From: a virus
DNA: 60,040 bases
IMG/VR virus record: IMGVR_UViG_3300025083_000025
Location: 1 to 60,040 of that record
Strand: one strand, 5' to 3'
The position numbers were made by a program, and so were the translations under genes. Within the stretch, counting starts at the first letter, position 1; every line of letters starts with the position of its first letter. The notes below the pieces were generated by a model, which was given only the letters and a program-made list of their open reading frames with translations, had not been told where the DNA came from and did not search any database. Positions 44,629-54,258 of the stretch are shown here, piece after piece.

Positions 44629-46661
44629 TGGCTGATACATCCCAATTTATGGCAATAGGCCAGATGCCGTCTGTTGATTATGGTGCTATATATGAGCGCT
44701 CTAAACAACGCCGTGAACTGGAAGAGCAAAGAAAGTTAGATTACTTAAATCAGTTTCAGCAAGAGCGTGGTGCTTTTGCTCCCGGAGTAAAGGCTGAACT
44801 TCAAAAAGTTTATGACGATACTATCAAGGCAGAGTTAGATAAAGGCGACATGTCTTTTGAGGGTAAAGCCAGACTACAGCGAAACTATAATGCTTACAAA
44901 GATCTTGCAGCAAATGCACTTGACTACACTGGACGCATTAATGATTTCGAAGCGTCGATCATGGCAGATCCAAAATCATTCAACGATCCTGGTGCGCTCA
45001 TAGAAACATTAGGCGTCGCAAGAGATACTCAAATACCATTGAGTCAATTACCACAGATAATGCAAGACCTGCCTAATCCAAACGATTACCGCAGGTTTGA
45101 AGTAGCAGAGATGGCTCCAATGTCTGTGGCTGGTGACATACTAAAGAAGTTAAAGACTGAAGGTGGGGGTATTAATCGTTTCTACGACATGGCTAAGAGC
45201 GGTCAGATTGATCCAGCCTCAATTACTGAAACTGTAACAGCGTGGTTTGACGGTAATCAAATATCTCAAGAACAGGAGAACGAGGCTATTGCTTTTTCTA
45301 TGCGTCAGTTAGGTGCATTAGACCAAGACCTTACAGATTACTCTAAACTAAATCAGTTAAGTGAAGAGCAACGACTAAAATACCTACAGCAATATGCAGG
45401 ATATGTGACAGACGCTGTTACTAATTTATTAGCGGACGACATAACAACAGCGGCGGAACAAGCGCGTGCTGAGATGCGTCAGTTTGCTCAGAAAGAAAAC
45501 ATTAAGGCTGCGGCAAAGGCTCGATATAAAGGTGCGGATGGTGCTGGCGGTGATGCTGGTGCTCAAGGCTTCCAAGTAGGTGCATTAGAATATGTTCCCG
45601 CATATGGTACAGATGAAAGAGGAAAGGTAACCAATCAGTCTCGCAAAGATTATAAAGAGAAGTATGGAGACGATGGTATAGCACAGGCTCAAACTGATCT
45701 CTTTAAAAACGTAAGTTACAGCCAGCCTACTATTGTAAGTAGAAAGGGAGATAACAATGTATACACTGTAGAGTCTCTTGCTATAGGTCCAAACGGAGAA
45801 AAGTTAGTGTCTCTTCGTTTTAATCAAGAGGTTGCTGGAAAGAAAAAGAGTGTAAGAACTATTGTTGATTTTGAGGATATCAAAAATGAAGGAATCAAAG
45901 GAGGACAAAAAGCAGTAGACAGAATAAGTAGTGACCTTGAAGGTATGTCAGCATATTGGACAGAGAATATCTTCCCTACGAAGAACCAAGTTGCTCCTGT
46001 CACAGAAGATCAGGTTATTATGCCAACAGCGACGGGTATAATAAGCAACATTGATAACAGACTTAATGGAATAGATGGAGAGGGAATACCTGCTGAAACA
46101 CCTGTTGCAGAAGAAACTGTTGAGGAAGCGTCATTAGTTTTACCAGAAGGATTAGACCTTGGTGGCATCATGACCAGAAAAGATGCCAGTAGAGTTGCTA
46201 TGGATTTAGCAGAACAAAAATACATAGAAGAAAACTATGGTGGTCAAAAAGATTGGGATCGTTTAATGGGTTCTGCAAAAGGTAGGTTAGCAAAACCCTT
46301 TACGGAGTTAATACTTGCAGATGAGCGTTCAGGATATCAGCAAGAACGACGTGGTCAAGAAGCAAAAACAAAAGAAGAGGAAGAGTATATACAAAATCAG
46401 TTGATGCTTACGACTGAGGATAATGCTAATTTCGAGGTTACATCAATGAAAGGATTCGATCGTCTTAGTGAAGAGGGTAAAGCCAACGCGATTGGTAAAT
46501 ATCAAGATGAATTAATAAAGAGATTAAGAAAGAGATTTGATCGTGGTGTTATGCCAACTGGGAAACCTCTGGCTAATGCAATAGGAGACATTGTTAGAAA
46601 TGAAATGCGGCCTTTCTTTGCGGACGCACAATTTATAGATGAAGAATTCTTTGTTGATTAA
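44628..46661 (+). CDS. Internal virion protein candidate, 677 aa
   Basis: Start overlaps the upstream stop by one base. Helical and charged, many Gln/Ala, with DYGAIYERSKQRRELEEQRK near the start and no enzyme signature. Equivalent in size and place to the middle ejection protein of podoviruses (T7 gp15-like). Confidence 0.55.
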   Translation: MADTSQFMAIGQMPSVDYGAIYERSKQRRELEEQRKLDYLNQFQQERGAFAPGVKAELQKVYDDTIKAELDKGDMSFEGKARLQRNYNAYKDLAANALDYTGRINDFEASIMADPKSFNDPGALIETLGVARDTQIPLSQLPQIMQDLPNPNDYRRFEVAEMAPMSVAGDILKKLKTEGGGINRFYDMAKSGQIDPASITETVTAWFDGNQISQEQENEAIAFSMRQLGALDQDLTDYSKLNQLSEEQRLKYLQQYAGYVTDAVTNLLADDITTAAEQARAEMRQFAQKENIKAAAKARYKGADGAGGDAGAQGFQVGALEYVPAYGTDERGKVTNQSRKDYKEKYGDDGIAQAQTDLFKNVSYSQPTIVSRKGDNNVYTVESLAIGPNGEKLVSLRFNQEVAGKKKSVRTIVDFEDIKNEGIKGGQKAVDRISSDLEGMSAYWTENIFPTKNQVAPVTEDQVIMPTATGIISNIDNRLNGIDGEGIPAETPVAEETVEEASLVLPEGLDLGGIMTRKDASRVAMDLAEQKYIEENYGGQKDWDRLMGSAKGRLAKPFTELILADERSGYQQERRGQEAKTKEEEEYIQNQLMLTTEDNANFEVTSMKGFDRLSEEGKANAIGKYQDELIKRLRKRFDRGVMPTGKPLANAIGDIVRNEMRPFFADAQFIDEEFFVD

Positions 46662-46674
46662 TAAATTTATATAA

Positions 46675-49600
46675 ATGGAAGATCAAGACTTACTATCAGT
46701 ATTGCAAGCGGCTTACGATCGTGGTGTTACACTGGAGCAAATTCAACAGGCTCTAAATGATGATCCTAATGTAGAACAGGGGGCGTTACAAGTTGCAGAA
46801 GATTTCTTTTTAAAAAAAAAAGACTCTTCGGAAAGTTCACAGGCAGGAGATCTCGTGGTATCAGAATCAGAATCGGTTCAAGATACTATGGCATCTCCTT
46901 CTACAGCAGTCGACTCTAACTCTGGATTTCTTTTACAGGACGGTCTTACATCTTTATCAAATGCATACGATCGTGGTGTAAACCTTTCTCAAATTGAGCA
47001 AGAGTTTCAGGACAATCCTGAATTCGTAGCCTTAGCAAAGGATTACTATAAAACTTTAGGCTCTCGTGTTTGGGATGACCCGCGCGAAGAAGGCATGGGT
47101 ATTATCATTGATGATAATCCTAATATGCTTGGTCGCCTATGGAACAGAGGGGCTGCTTCAGGACGTCTGGCTGCTGAGATAGCCAAGGGTGAGGCAACTG
47201 GATACATGAATTGGGAAAACATTGCGTACCTAAACAGCATTATGCAACGCGATGGAGTAAAGAAAACAGGTGAGGAGAACCCTGTTTTTGATTTTGCTGG
47301 TGATGTAGTTCGGGCAATACCCGAATCTTTAATATCAATGGCAACGAGTATCGAGACTGGTCTTACTGGTGCGGCGGCTGGAGCCGGTACTGGAGCAGGA
47401 ATAGGATCTGTTGTGCCAGGGGTAGGAACAGCGCTTGGTGCAGGTACTGGTGCTGTCTCTGGTTTCTTTGGCGCATCATCTTTAGCAATTGAGTATGCTC
47501 ATTCTTTGATGGACGTCATCCGTGAAGAAGGTGTAAATGTTACAGACGGTGATCAATTAGCATTTGCATTTGAGGATGAAGAACTCATGGATCGTGCTCG
47601 CGAGAAAGGGCTAAAGAGGGGTATTCCTATTGCAATATTCGATGCTATCTCAGGGGGTATTGGCGGTAAGGTCGGAACAACCGTTGTAAAAAACATATCT
47701 AAATCAGCAACAAACAGAGCCGCTAAAATCTTAGCAGCAGAAACATTAACTCAAGGTGCACTTGGTGCAGGTGGAGAACTTTCTGGACAGTTGGTTGCAG
47801 GTGAAAAGATACGTCCTCGTGACATTGCTCTTGAAGCATTCGCTGAATTAGGTCCGGCTGCTCCTGTGATGGCATACAACCTTGCGGGTCGTATAAACAA
47901 AACTCCAGGAGAGTTAAAGTATGCTGACAACATAAAGGCTAAGGAGAATCAAAGTGATGTAGTAGAGGCCAGCAATGCGGTAGATGCTATACCGGAGATG
48001 TCTAAACTAAATACAGAGATAGAAGAACTTGAGGCTGTAAAACCAGTAGACAAAAATGAAGCCCGTGTCAAGAAACAAAAACTTAGAGAACTTAGAGATA
48101 AGAAGTATGATCTAAAGGCTGACCTTTCTGAGAACTACTTAGCCCTTGATGAAGAAACCCGAAAAGAAGTAAAGGCAAAGTTGGCTATGATAATGGTCAA
48201 CGACCAAACAATCTCTACTCAAGGGGCCAACCCTGAACTTTCAAATGTTCTTCGTGAAGAAAATAAAAAACTAAAGGCTGAGATTAAAGAAACAATAACC
48301 GGAAAAACATCAAGCAATGATCAAGCAAGTGGGCAAGAAGTACAGGGTGACATCGAAGCAAGGCAAGAACTTGGGGACGTACCCGACACTGAAGGAAGCG
48401 CAACGCCGGTTACAGTTAGTGGAATACTTCAAGCGCGTGAAGAAGAAGGGCAAACGCAAGGAGAATTAATTGAAGGGGAAGCAACTGAGCGCTCATCATC
48501 TTTCTTAAACATAAAAGATAGAGAGGGCCAAAGCCTTAATCTTTATGACCCTAACGATGCTGCTGCTTTACGTCGTGCTTTAGACGAAGGTGAGTTCAGA
48601 GCCGGGGAAAGAGAGTATTTAGAAAATATGATTCTTGCTTCAGAGTCATATCGCAAGTCAATACCCGAAGCAAAGATGTTTATTATTGGCTTCGGTAGAG
48701 AGGGATATCAAAATGCACTTGACCGTGTTGGATTTGGAAGAGAGGATATAGATATAGAGGGTAATAAAATACCGAAGGATGAGCAACGGGCAACTTATGG
48801 AAAAACCTCGCGTTACAAAAACAGTGTAAAAAATGTAGGTAAAATAGCATTAGAAGTACCAGTGGAAACTTCTCTTTATGGCGAGGCTCAAGGCCGTGGA
48901 GCAGGGGAGAAGTTTACGGGTATCCAAACAGCGTATCATGAAATCTTTCACAATGTTTTAAATCAGCATTTTGGGGAGAACCTATCTGATTACAATCAGT
49001 TAAGAAAGTTAGTGATTCGTCAACTCGCAGAGTCAGATGTTAAGCAATTAAATGATTTTGCAAAAAGATATGCAGATGCAGATGATGTTACTGGTACACT
49101 ACCTTCTGAGGAATTCATGGTTCAGTTGTCTGGTCTTCTCGCGAATAAAAACATTAAGTTTGATCCATCTTTCTTAGAACAACTAAAGGCATTTATAGGT
49201 AATATAATCAGAAAGGCTACAGGCGGCACTATAAATTTTGACATTGAAACTAAATCAGGTAAAATAAAACAAGACTTGGTGGATGCTTCATTGGCTCAAG
49301 ATCTTGCTAACTATTTAAAAGGAACCTCTGAGGCTATGCGTCTTGGTGCTGATGTTAGAGAAGTTTCACAGCCTGCGGCTCTAAGAACAGAGCGTTTCCA
49401 AAGAACAAGACAAGAGATGACGTTTGGTCCTGATGATGAAATGGGCAGTCTTAGTGAGGCAAAAAATGCTGCGAGTCTACCTGATCCTGAAAACTATGAT
49501 AGAACACTTGACCCCGCAGAAAAACTTTTAAAAAGTATAAAGGATAAGACTCGTAGTATTACAAGAGGATTAGAAAAAAAATTAAACACTGGTCTTAGAA

Positions 49601-52600
49601 AAGTTAGAGCAGAGGTTCTATCTGCGATGGAATTCAAACAGTCTGCTAACATACCATATCTAAAGAACCTTGCCAATAGACTTAAAAATGTTCGGAAGAT
49701 TACTGATAAGATGACACCAGAACAGCGCGATGAAGTCTATGAGGCCTCAGATGCATTCTTGTTTGGTGAAGATCAGAAGACCAGGGACGAAGGGATTGCA
49801 AGATTAAAAGAGATTAATGAGACACTTGCTCAGGAAGTAAGTATCATGAAACAAATTAGAGATTTTTACCAGGGACAGTTTGAGTCTGACCCTATGTTTG
49901 ATGTACTTCCTGATGAGTTGATAGATATCATAAAAGATAATTCCCAGTTCTATGGCACCACAACTTATCGTGCGTTTACCGATCCTGATTTTAAGTTTGA
50001 TAGTGAGTTAGGGAAAGCGGCAGAGCAGGTAATGGTACTGGAAGCCTTGGAAGAGGTGTTTATAGAGTTAAGCGATCAATTAACTCTTGCTCCAGAAGGG
50101 ATGAAAGTCCTGGCTGAAATGCGGGAAATGAAACTTGATCCGCGTAAACCAGATGATGTTAAAAAATATGTAGAGGCCAAGAAGAAATCTTTAAACAAGG
50201 GAATAAAAGATCTTTCAAAAGAGGGTAACACTTCGGCACTTGTAACAGCGACAGAAAACCTTAAAGCATTTTCTGAAAAAGATTTAAAAACAATACAAGA
50301 AGAAATAGATGCTGCATTTCTTGCTGAAAAAATACAAGCGCAAAATTTACGTTGGGATACAGACGAAGGGCTTTTCGCTTATATAGACAAAGTTGAGGCC
50401 CCTGCGATTGAGGCCCAGGTACGGAAATACATTAAAGACATACAGATAACGTCTCGTCAAAACATTAATAATGCTGACAATGGTTTTGTTAAAGACAACA
50501 GTTTGGGTGGACTTAGAGTGCCTACGAGATCCTTTAAGGGTAAGCAGGATCTACCCGTTGAATTAAGAACATTTTTAGGCGAGGAAAGAAATCCATTTAT
50601 AAAGTTTACTACCACTGTAAACAACTTAGCCAATATCTATGGGCAGTATGGATTAGTTTCAAGAGTAAACAAGGCAGGGCAAAACGCAGGCACAGGTGAC
50701 ATAATTGTTACTAAGGCTATTGCTAATGCGATCATGAATGGAATCTATTTATTAGATAAGAAAGGAGATACGTTGCCGGTATACATGAATGACGTCAATG
50801 AGGTCTCTGCACGATCACAAAAAGAACTGATATATTTAGCAGAAGGCCTGGGCTTAAAAAGAAGAGACGAGTCGCTTACAGATTTCTATGACAGAATAGG
50901 GATTGAGTATAAAGAAAAAGAGTACCAGACTAAAGTAATGTTTGTCGAGGGTAAAGTCGACAAGGTAATTGAGCCGACTAATTTTAATCAGTTCCAAAAA
51001 TTAAGTGATGCTATAGAGATTTACTTTAGAGAAAACTATACATCAGTTCAAGATAACAACTCACCTCTTAAAGGTCAGTCTATTAATAATGATTTTGTAG
51101 AAGCCTTAAAGATGACGCCACTGTATGCTGCAAAGAACCAGGGTATGCGAATCTACTATGGTATCCTATTGCAAATGCGTAGAACACGGGTGCTCTATAA
51201 CCTACCTACCTGGAGAAAGAACATCATGGGTGGTTGGTATTTCCTGGCTGCTAATGGTATACTTCCTATTGGAGAGAACTTAGGTGGGTATAATGTTATA
51301 AAAGATCTAAGGACACGACTAAAGAAAATGAAGGACGGGGAGTACACTGACCCCCAAATACAAGAACACTTTGAGACAGCGGCTAAGTACGGACTATTTG
51401 GTAGTTCTATTAGTCTGGCTATGTTTGAGAACATCAATAATTCTTTCTATTCTCAGATGAGTGGAGAGAACCCCAATAAAGCATGGGGGTGGATGAAACA
51501 AAAATCAAAAGACTTAGCATATCAGTACGGTGCAATAGATGACTATACTAAATTAGTAGGCTTCCTTGCGAAGAGAGAGAACTTTGCGAAGCGTTTAGCC
51601 TCTAATCCAGAAGGCAAACCATTTAGTGAGTTAAATCCTCAAGAGCAAAACGAAGTAAACGAGATGACAGCGGAGAGAGTAAAACAAAACTTCCCGACAA
51701 TGTCACGTATACACCCTGCTTTCAGAGGCGTTATGCAAAGTCCTTTCGGGGATTTCCTTTCGTTTAGACTGGAGTCGTTCCGTAGTTTTCTTTCTGTATA
51801 TCAAAATGCAGTAAGTGATATAAGAGAGGGTGCAACTAATGAAAGTTTAACACCATCACAAAAGAAAGCATATATCCTCGACGGTACGAAAGCACTGGTT
51901 ACTGGATCAGCAATGGCGGGTATGTCTGCTGTTGGTTACACAATGATGGGTGAACTTGTTCGTAGTCTAACTGGAAAGGAAGATGAAGATGAGCAAGAAT
52001 TAGCAGCAACTGCAAGAGGTGTTAACATGATACTCCCCCCATGGATGCAAGGCGCTAACATTGTCCCTATTGAAATGAATAAGAATGGCGAGATTCGTTT
52101 TGTAAACATGAGTTCGGAAGATCCTTACGATGAGATACAGGGATTGATATATGGTCGTGACGGAATCAATAGGCTCACTCAAATCAGTGAGATACTCTCA
52201 GACTTTACAGATCCTAACATGGCGGTTAAACTGGTATTTAATTTAGCCAAGGGAGAGAACCAATACGGACAACCAATAAGAAACAGCGATGATCTAAACT
52301 GGTTTTACAGACACTTGATTCCTTCTTCTTACTTAGACTGGGATAAGACTACCGGCACCTATGTTTTAAAAGAAGTATTCATACCACCCAACATTGCTTT
52401 TATTGAGCGTACTCTAAGAAAGAGAGCAAAGGAAATACAAGATGCAGAGAAAGCAGGACGTGATCCAGAGTTAGAACCTTTGAATGCACTTCAATTAGGT
52501 ACTAACATATTCTTTAGAGACTACCCTGTAAATATTGCAAGTCAATTTGGTTGGAATCTTAAAGACAAAAACTTTAGAGAGAAGTGGGAAGATCTTCCTG

Positions 52601-52791
52601 AAAACAGAAGAACAGTTCGTAAGGCACATCTCGATGAGGTTAAGCAGGCTTATCAGTATGGGGTAACTTACGGTGAGGCTAAAGACAATTATGATATGAT
52701 TGATAAATTCGAAGATCAAGTTCGTCGAAAGTTCGGTCGTAGCCCAGCAGAATTAGATTACATCCTGTATGACATGGAGTTACCAGATTAA
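46675..52791 (+). CDS. Giant ejection protein with HExxH motif, 2038 aa
   Basis: The largest structural gene after the fibre. Two related N-terminal repeats (LLSVLQAAYDRGVTLEQIQQ and LTSLSNAYDRGVNLSQIEQE) open the protein. Residues about 231-265 are a long Gly/Ala hydrophobic segment (GAAAGAGTGAGIGSVVPGVG) suited to membrane insertion. H755-E756-I-F-H759 is a zinc-metallopeptidase HExxH motif inside TAYHEIFHNVLNQHF. Long charged helical regions follow. The layout fits podovirus ejection proteins and large polyvalent proteins that form a trans-envelope channel and digest cell-wall or protein barriers. Confidence 0.65.
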   Translation: MEDQDLLSVLQAAYDRGVTLEQIQQALNDDPNVEQGALQVAEDFFLKKKDSSESSQAGDLVVSESESVQDTMASPSTAVDSNSGFLLQDGLTSLSNAYDRGVNLSQIEQEFQDNPEFVALAKDYYKTLGSRVWDDPREEGMGIIIDDNPNMLGRLWNRGAASGRLAAEIAKGEATGYMNWENIAYLNSIMQRDGVKKTGEENPVFDFAGDVVRAIPESLISMATSIETGLTGAAAGAGTGAGIGSVVPGVGTALGAGTGAVSGFFGASSLAIEYAHSLMDVIREEGVNVTDGDQLAFAFEDEELMDRAREKGLKRGIPIAIFDAISGGIGGKVGTTVVKNISKSATNRAAKILAAETLTQGALGAGGELSGQLVAGEKIRPRDIALEAFAELGPAAPVMAYNLAGRINKTPGELKYADNIKAKENQSDVVEASNAVDAIPEMSKLNTEIEELEAVKPVDKNEARVKKQKLRELRDKKYDLKADLSENYLALDEETRKEVKAKLAMIMVNDQTISTQGANPELSNVLREENKKLKAEIKETITGKTSSNDQASGQEVQGDIEARQELGDVPDTEGSATPVTVSGILQAREEEGQTQGELIEGEATERSSSFLNIKDREGQSLNLYDPNDAAALRRALDEGEFRAGEREYLENMILASESYRKSIPEAKMFIIGFGREGYQNALDRVGFGREDIDIEGNKIPKDEQRATYGKTSRYKNSVKNVGKIALEVPVETSLYGEAQGRGAGEKFTGIQTAYHEIFHNVLNQHFGENLSDYNQLRKLVIRQLAESDVKQLNDFAKRYADADDVTGTLPSEEFMVQLSGLLANKNIKFDPSFLEQLKAFIGNIIRKATGGTINFDIETKSGKIKQDLVDASLAQDLANYLKGTSEAMRLGADVREVSQPAALRTERFQRTRQEMTFGPDDEMGSLSEAKNAASLPDPENYDRTLDPAEKLLKSIKDKTRSITRGLEKKLNTGLRKVRAEVLSAMEFKQSANIPYLKNLANRLKNVRKITDKMTPEQRDEVYEASDAFLFGEDQKTRDEGIARLKEINETLAQEVSIMKQIRDFYQGQFESDPMFDVLPDELIDIIKDNSQFYGTTTYRAFTDPDFKFDSELGKAAEQVMVLEALEEVFIELSDQLTLAPEGMKVLAEMREMKLDPRKPDDVKKYVEAKKKSLNKGIKDLSKEGNTSALVTATENLKAFSEKDLKTIQEEIDAAFLAEKIQAQNLRWDTDEGLFAYIDKVEAPAIEAQVRKYIKDIQITSRQNINNADNGFVKDNSLGGLRVPTRSFKGKQDLPVELRTFLGEERNPFIKFTTTVNNLANIYGQYGLVSRVNKAGQNAGTGDIIVTKAIANAIMNGIYLLDKKGDTLPVYMNDVNEVSARSQKELIYLAEGLGLKRRDESLTDFYDRIGIEYKEKEYQTKVMFVEGKVDKVIEPTNFNQFQKLSDAIEIYFRENYTSVQDNNSPLKGQSINNDFVEALKMTPLYAAKNQGMRIYYGILLQMRRTRVLYNLPTWRKNIMGGWYFLAANGILPIGENLGGYNVIKDLRTRLKKMKDGEYTDPQIQEHFETAAKYGLFGSSISLAMFENINNSFYSQMSGENPNKAWGWMKQKSKDLAYQYGAIDDYTKLVGFLAKRENFAKRLASNPEGKPFSELNPQEQNEVNEMTAERVKQNFPTMSRIHPAFRGVMQSPFGDFLSFRLESFRSFLSVYQNAVSDIREGATNESLTPSQKKAYILDGTKALVTGSAMAGMSAVGYTMMGELVRSLTGKEDEDEQELAATARGVNMILPPWMQGANIVPIEMNKNGEIRFVNMSSEDPYDEIQGLIYGRDGINRLTQISEILSDFTDPNMAVKLVFNLAKGENQYGQPIRNSDDLNWFYRHLIPSSYLDWDKTTGTYVLKEVFIPPNIAFIERTLRKRAKEIQDAEKAGRDPELEPLNALQLGTNIFFRDYPVNIASQFGWNLKDKNFREKWEDLPENRRTVRKAHLDEVKQAYQYGVTYGEAKDNYDMIDKFEDQVRRKFGRSPAELDYILYDMELPD

Positions 52792-52821
52792 CTCAGCCTT
52801 CTCAACTAACAACCAGAATCT

Positions 52822-52829
52822 TATTTTTG
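52822..52829 (+). promoter_or_regulatory. Promoter -7 box for the lysis cassette, leaderless
   Basis: TATTTTTG, exact TAnnTTTG, 4 bases before ATG 52834. Confidence 0.65.
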
Positions 52830-52833
52830 TATA

Positions 52834-53064
52834 ATGAAGTGGAAACAAATATTTAAGGACAGCAACGATTGGAATGAGAAGAGTATTCTTGGTGCTGTCT
52901 CTTTTGCTGTAATGGTTTTGGTAATGGCTCTTGACCTTATCACTGGTGCATTTGGAAAAGATTTAGTAATTAATGAAAGCGTCTATAATTCTTTCGTGTA
53001 TGTCACGATTGGTTGTTTTGGAATTGCTGGAATAGAAAAGTTTGCTAAAAGGAATGGTAAATAA
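52834..53064 (+). CDS. Holin-like membrane protein, 76 aa
   Basis: Two hydrophobic spans (about 18-38, ILGAVSFAVMVLVMALDLIT, and 49-67, NSFVYVTIGCFGIAGIEKF) separated by a polar loop, with a charged N-terminus and Lys/Arg C-terminus. Two-pass small proteins at the start of a lysis cassette are typical class II holins. Confidence 0.65.
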   Translation: MKWKQIFKDSNDWNEKSILGAVSFAVMVLVMALDLITGAFGKDLVINESVYNSFVYVTIGCFGIAGIEKFAKRNGK

Positions 53065-53335
53065 TAATGAGATATCAGAAAATACTGTAATAGGTTTATC
53101 TCTAAAAACTGTAGGTATGATTATCGGGGCTGCAATAGTTGTAACCCTGGGGTACTTTGATCTCAAAGCAGGTGTAGATGAAGCAAAGAAACTGCCCGTA
53201 CCTGTTATTAGTCGCACTGAGTTTGATTTAAAAGATGAGTTGATTCGTGAGACTATCATGAACACACAGACTGATGTAGGAGATATTAAAACTCAACTCG
53301 CTCGAATGGAACAGCGCTTGTTTGAGATGAAATGA
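53054..53335 (+). CDS. Single-pass membrane protein of the lysis cassette, 93 aa
   Basis: ATG 53054 overlaps the holin gene's end (a TTG at 53042 is less likely). One hydrophobic span (about residues 17-34, TVGMIIGAAIVVTLGYF) followed by a long charged, coiled-coil-like tail (DELIRETIMNTQTDVGDIKT). Could be an antiholin or an inner-membrane spanin-like component. Confidence 0.55.
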   Translation: MVNNNEISENTVIGLSLKTVGMIIGAAIVVTLGYFDLKAGVDEAKKLPVPVISRTEFDLKDELIRETIMNTQTDVGDIKTQLARMEQRLFEMK

Positions 53336-53679
53336 AAAACACTATCCTCATATTACTTATGGTAATGATGTTTCCGTCATCGGTAACTACAGAGGTTAGT
53401 CAGATTAATATTAAAGGAGTTGTAGTAGTACACTATAATGCTACATGGAATTCTTCCAACAACTATGTATCAATAACAAACATCAATGGCGCAAAAATCT
53501 TACGCGCTTGGATTGATAAGGACAATACCGTTAAGGAATCAGAAAACATACACGCTGTGCCTACAGTCATATTGTATAATGATGGCAGAGAAATAGAGAG
53601 ATGGGAGGCTGACTTATCTATGAGGTTAGGCATTCATTACTCGACTATTCAAACATCAATAGATAAACTAAATAGATGA
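53332..53679 (+). CDS. Secreted thioredoxin-fold protein lacking the CxxC motif
   Basis: 115 aa. An N-terminal signal peptide (MKNTILILLMVMMFPSSVTT) precedes a thioredoxin-like core: VVVHYNATWNSSNN aligns with the FWAxWCGPC strand-helix, and HAVPTVILYNDGREIERW contains the cis-Pro and the G-x-E ending. Both active-site cysteines are replaced (W-N-S-S-N), so redox activity is not expected. Exported by the host Sec pathway and located in the lysis cassette, it may be a scaffold or an inhibitor of a host envelope thiol protein. Confidence 0.65.
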   Translation: MKNTILILLMVMMFPSSVTTEVSQINIKGVVVVHYNATWNSSNNYVSITNINGAKILRAWIDKDNTVKESENIHAVPTVILYNDGREIERWEADLSMRLGIHYSTIQTSIDKLNR

Positions 53680-54092
53680 AATGGCTAACCGGATTAATCA
53701 TAGTGCTATCATTAAGCAGTTGCAGCGCTCAGTGGCACCTCAGAAAAGCAATCAAGAAAGACCCGTCGATGTTAAGAAAAGACACGGTTGTTGTTACGGA
53801 TACGATTGTAACTGCTCCGGTCTCGGTGCGTGACACCATAACACTTCAACAGCGGGATACTATTACCATTACTAAAGACAGACTTAAAGTAAATATTGTA
53901 CGCTCTTTCGACACTATCATGGTGGATGCGATATGCGACAGCGATACTATTGTACAAGTAATAGAAGTACCTGTGCCATCCCTCGTTATGAAGGACAGCA
54001 ACAGGTGGTACAACAAGGTATACAAGGTTTCTTTTTACCTTTTGTTACTTCTACTTCTTCTTCGCTTCTTTCGGAAGCATCACATAATTTAG
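53676..54092 (+). CDS. Unimolecular spanin candidate
   Basis: 138 aa. The N-terminus MKWLTGLIIVLSLSSCSAQW is a lipoprotein signal with lipobox L-S-S-C16. The periplasmic part is Thr/Asp/Val-rich beta (DTVVVTDTIVTAPVSVRDTI) and the C-terminus carries a transmembrane helix (about 116-131, VSFYLLLLLLLLRFF) with a basic tip RKHH. An outer-membrane lipid anchor plus an inner-membrane C-terminal anchor in one chain is the definition of a u-spanin such as T1 gp11. Last gene of the late block, ATGA-coupled to the previous one. Confidence 0.75.
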   Translation: MKWLTGLIIVLSLSSCSAQWHLRKAIKKDPSMLRKDTVVVTDTIVTAPVSVRDTITLQQRDTITITKDRLKVNIVRSFDTIMVDAICDSDTIVQVIEVPVPSLVMKDSNRWYNKVYKVSFYLLLLLLLLRFFRKHHII

Positions 54093-54094
54093 AC

Positions 54095-54193
54095 TCAACT
54101 TCCGCAGGCTTCACAGTCTGAAGGGTTCTCAAAATTACACGTTGGTTGTTCAGCGGACTCAAGTTCCGATACGAATGATTCGAAGTCTTCCAT
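54095..54193 (-). CDS. Possible 32-aa acidic peptide
   Basis: ATG 54193 gives MEDFESFVSELESAEQPTCN ending CEACGS, acidic with C-x2-C. It lies downstream of the early terminator at 54202-54232 and would need readthrough. Weak support beyond protein-like composition. Confidence 0.3.
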   Translation of the reverse strand: MEDFESFVSELESAEQPTCNFENPSDCEACGS

Positions 54194-54201
54194 AATGGTT
54201 T

Positions 54202-54232
54202 AAAAAAGGTTTAATCCCCACGAAATTGTGGG
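54202..54232 (-). terminator. Terminator of the right early block
   Basis: Minus strand: CCCAC-AATTTC-GTGGG (54232-54217), then a short spacer and a run of six T (54207-54202). It lies 27 bases past the stop at 54259. Confidence 0.65.
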
Positions 54233-54258
54233 AACTTCGAAGATACAAAATACCTTGA

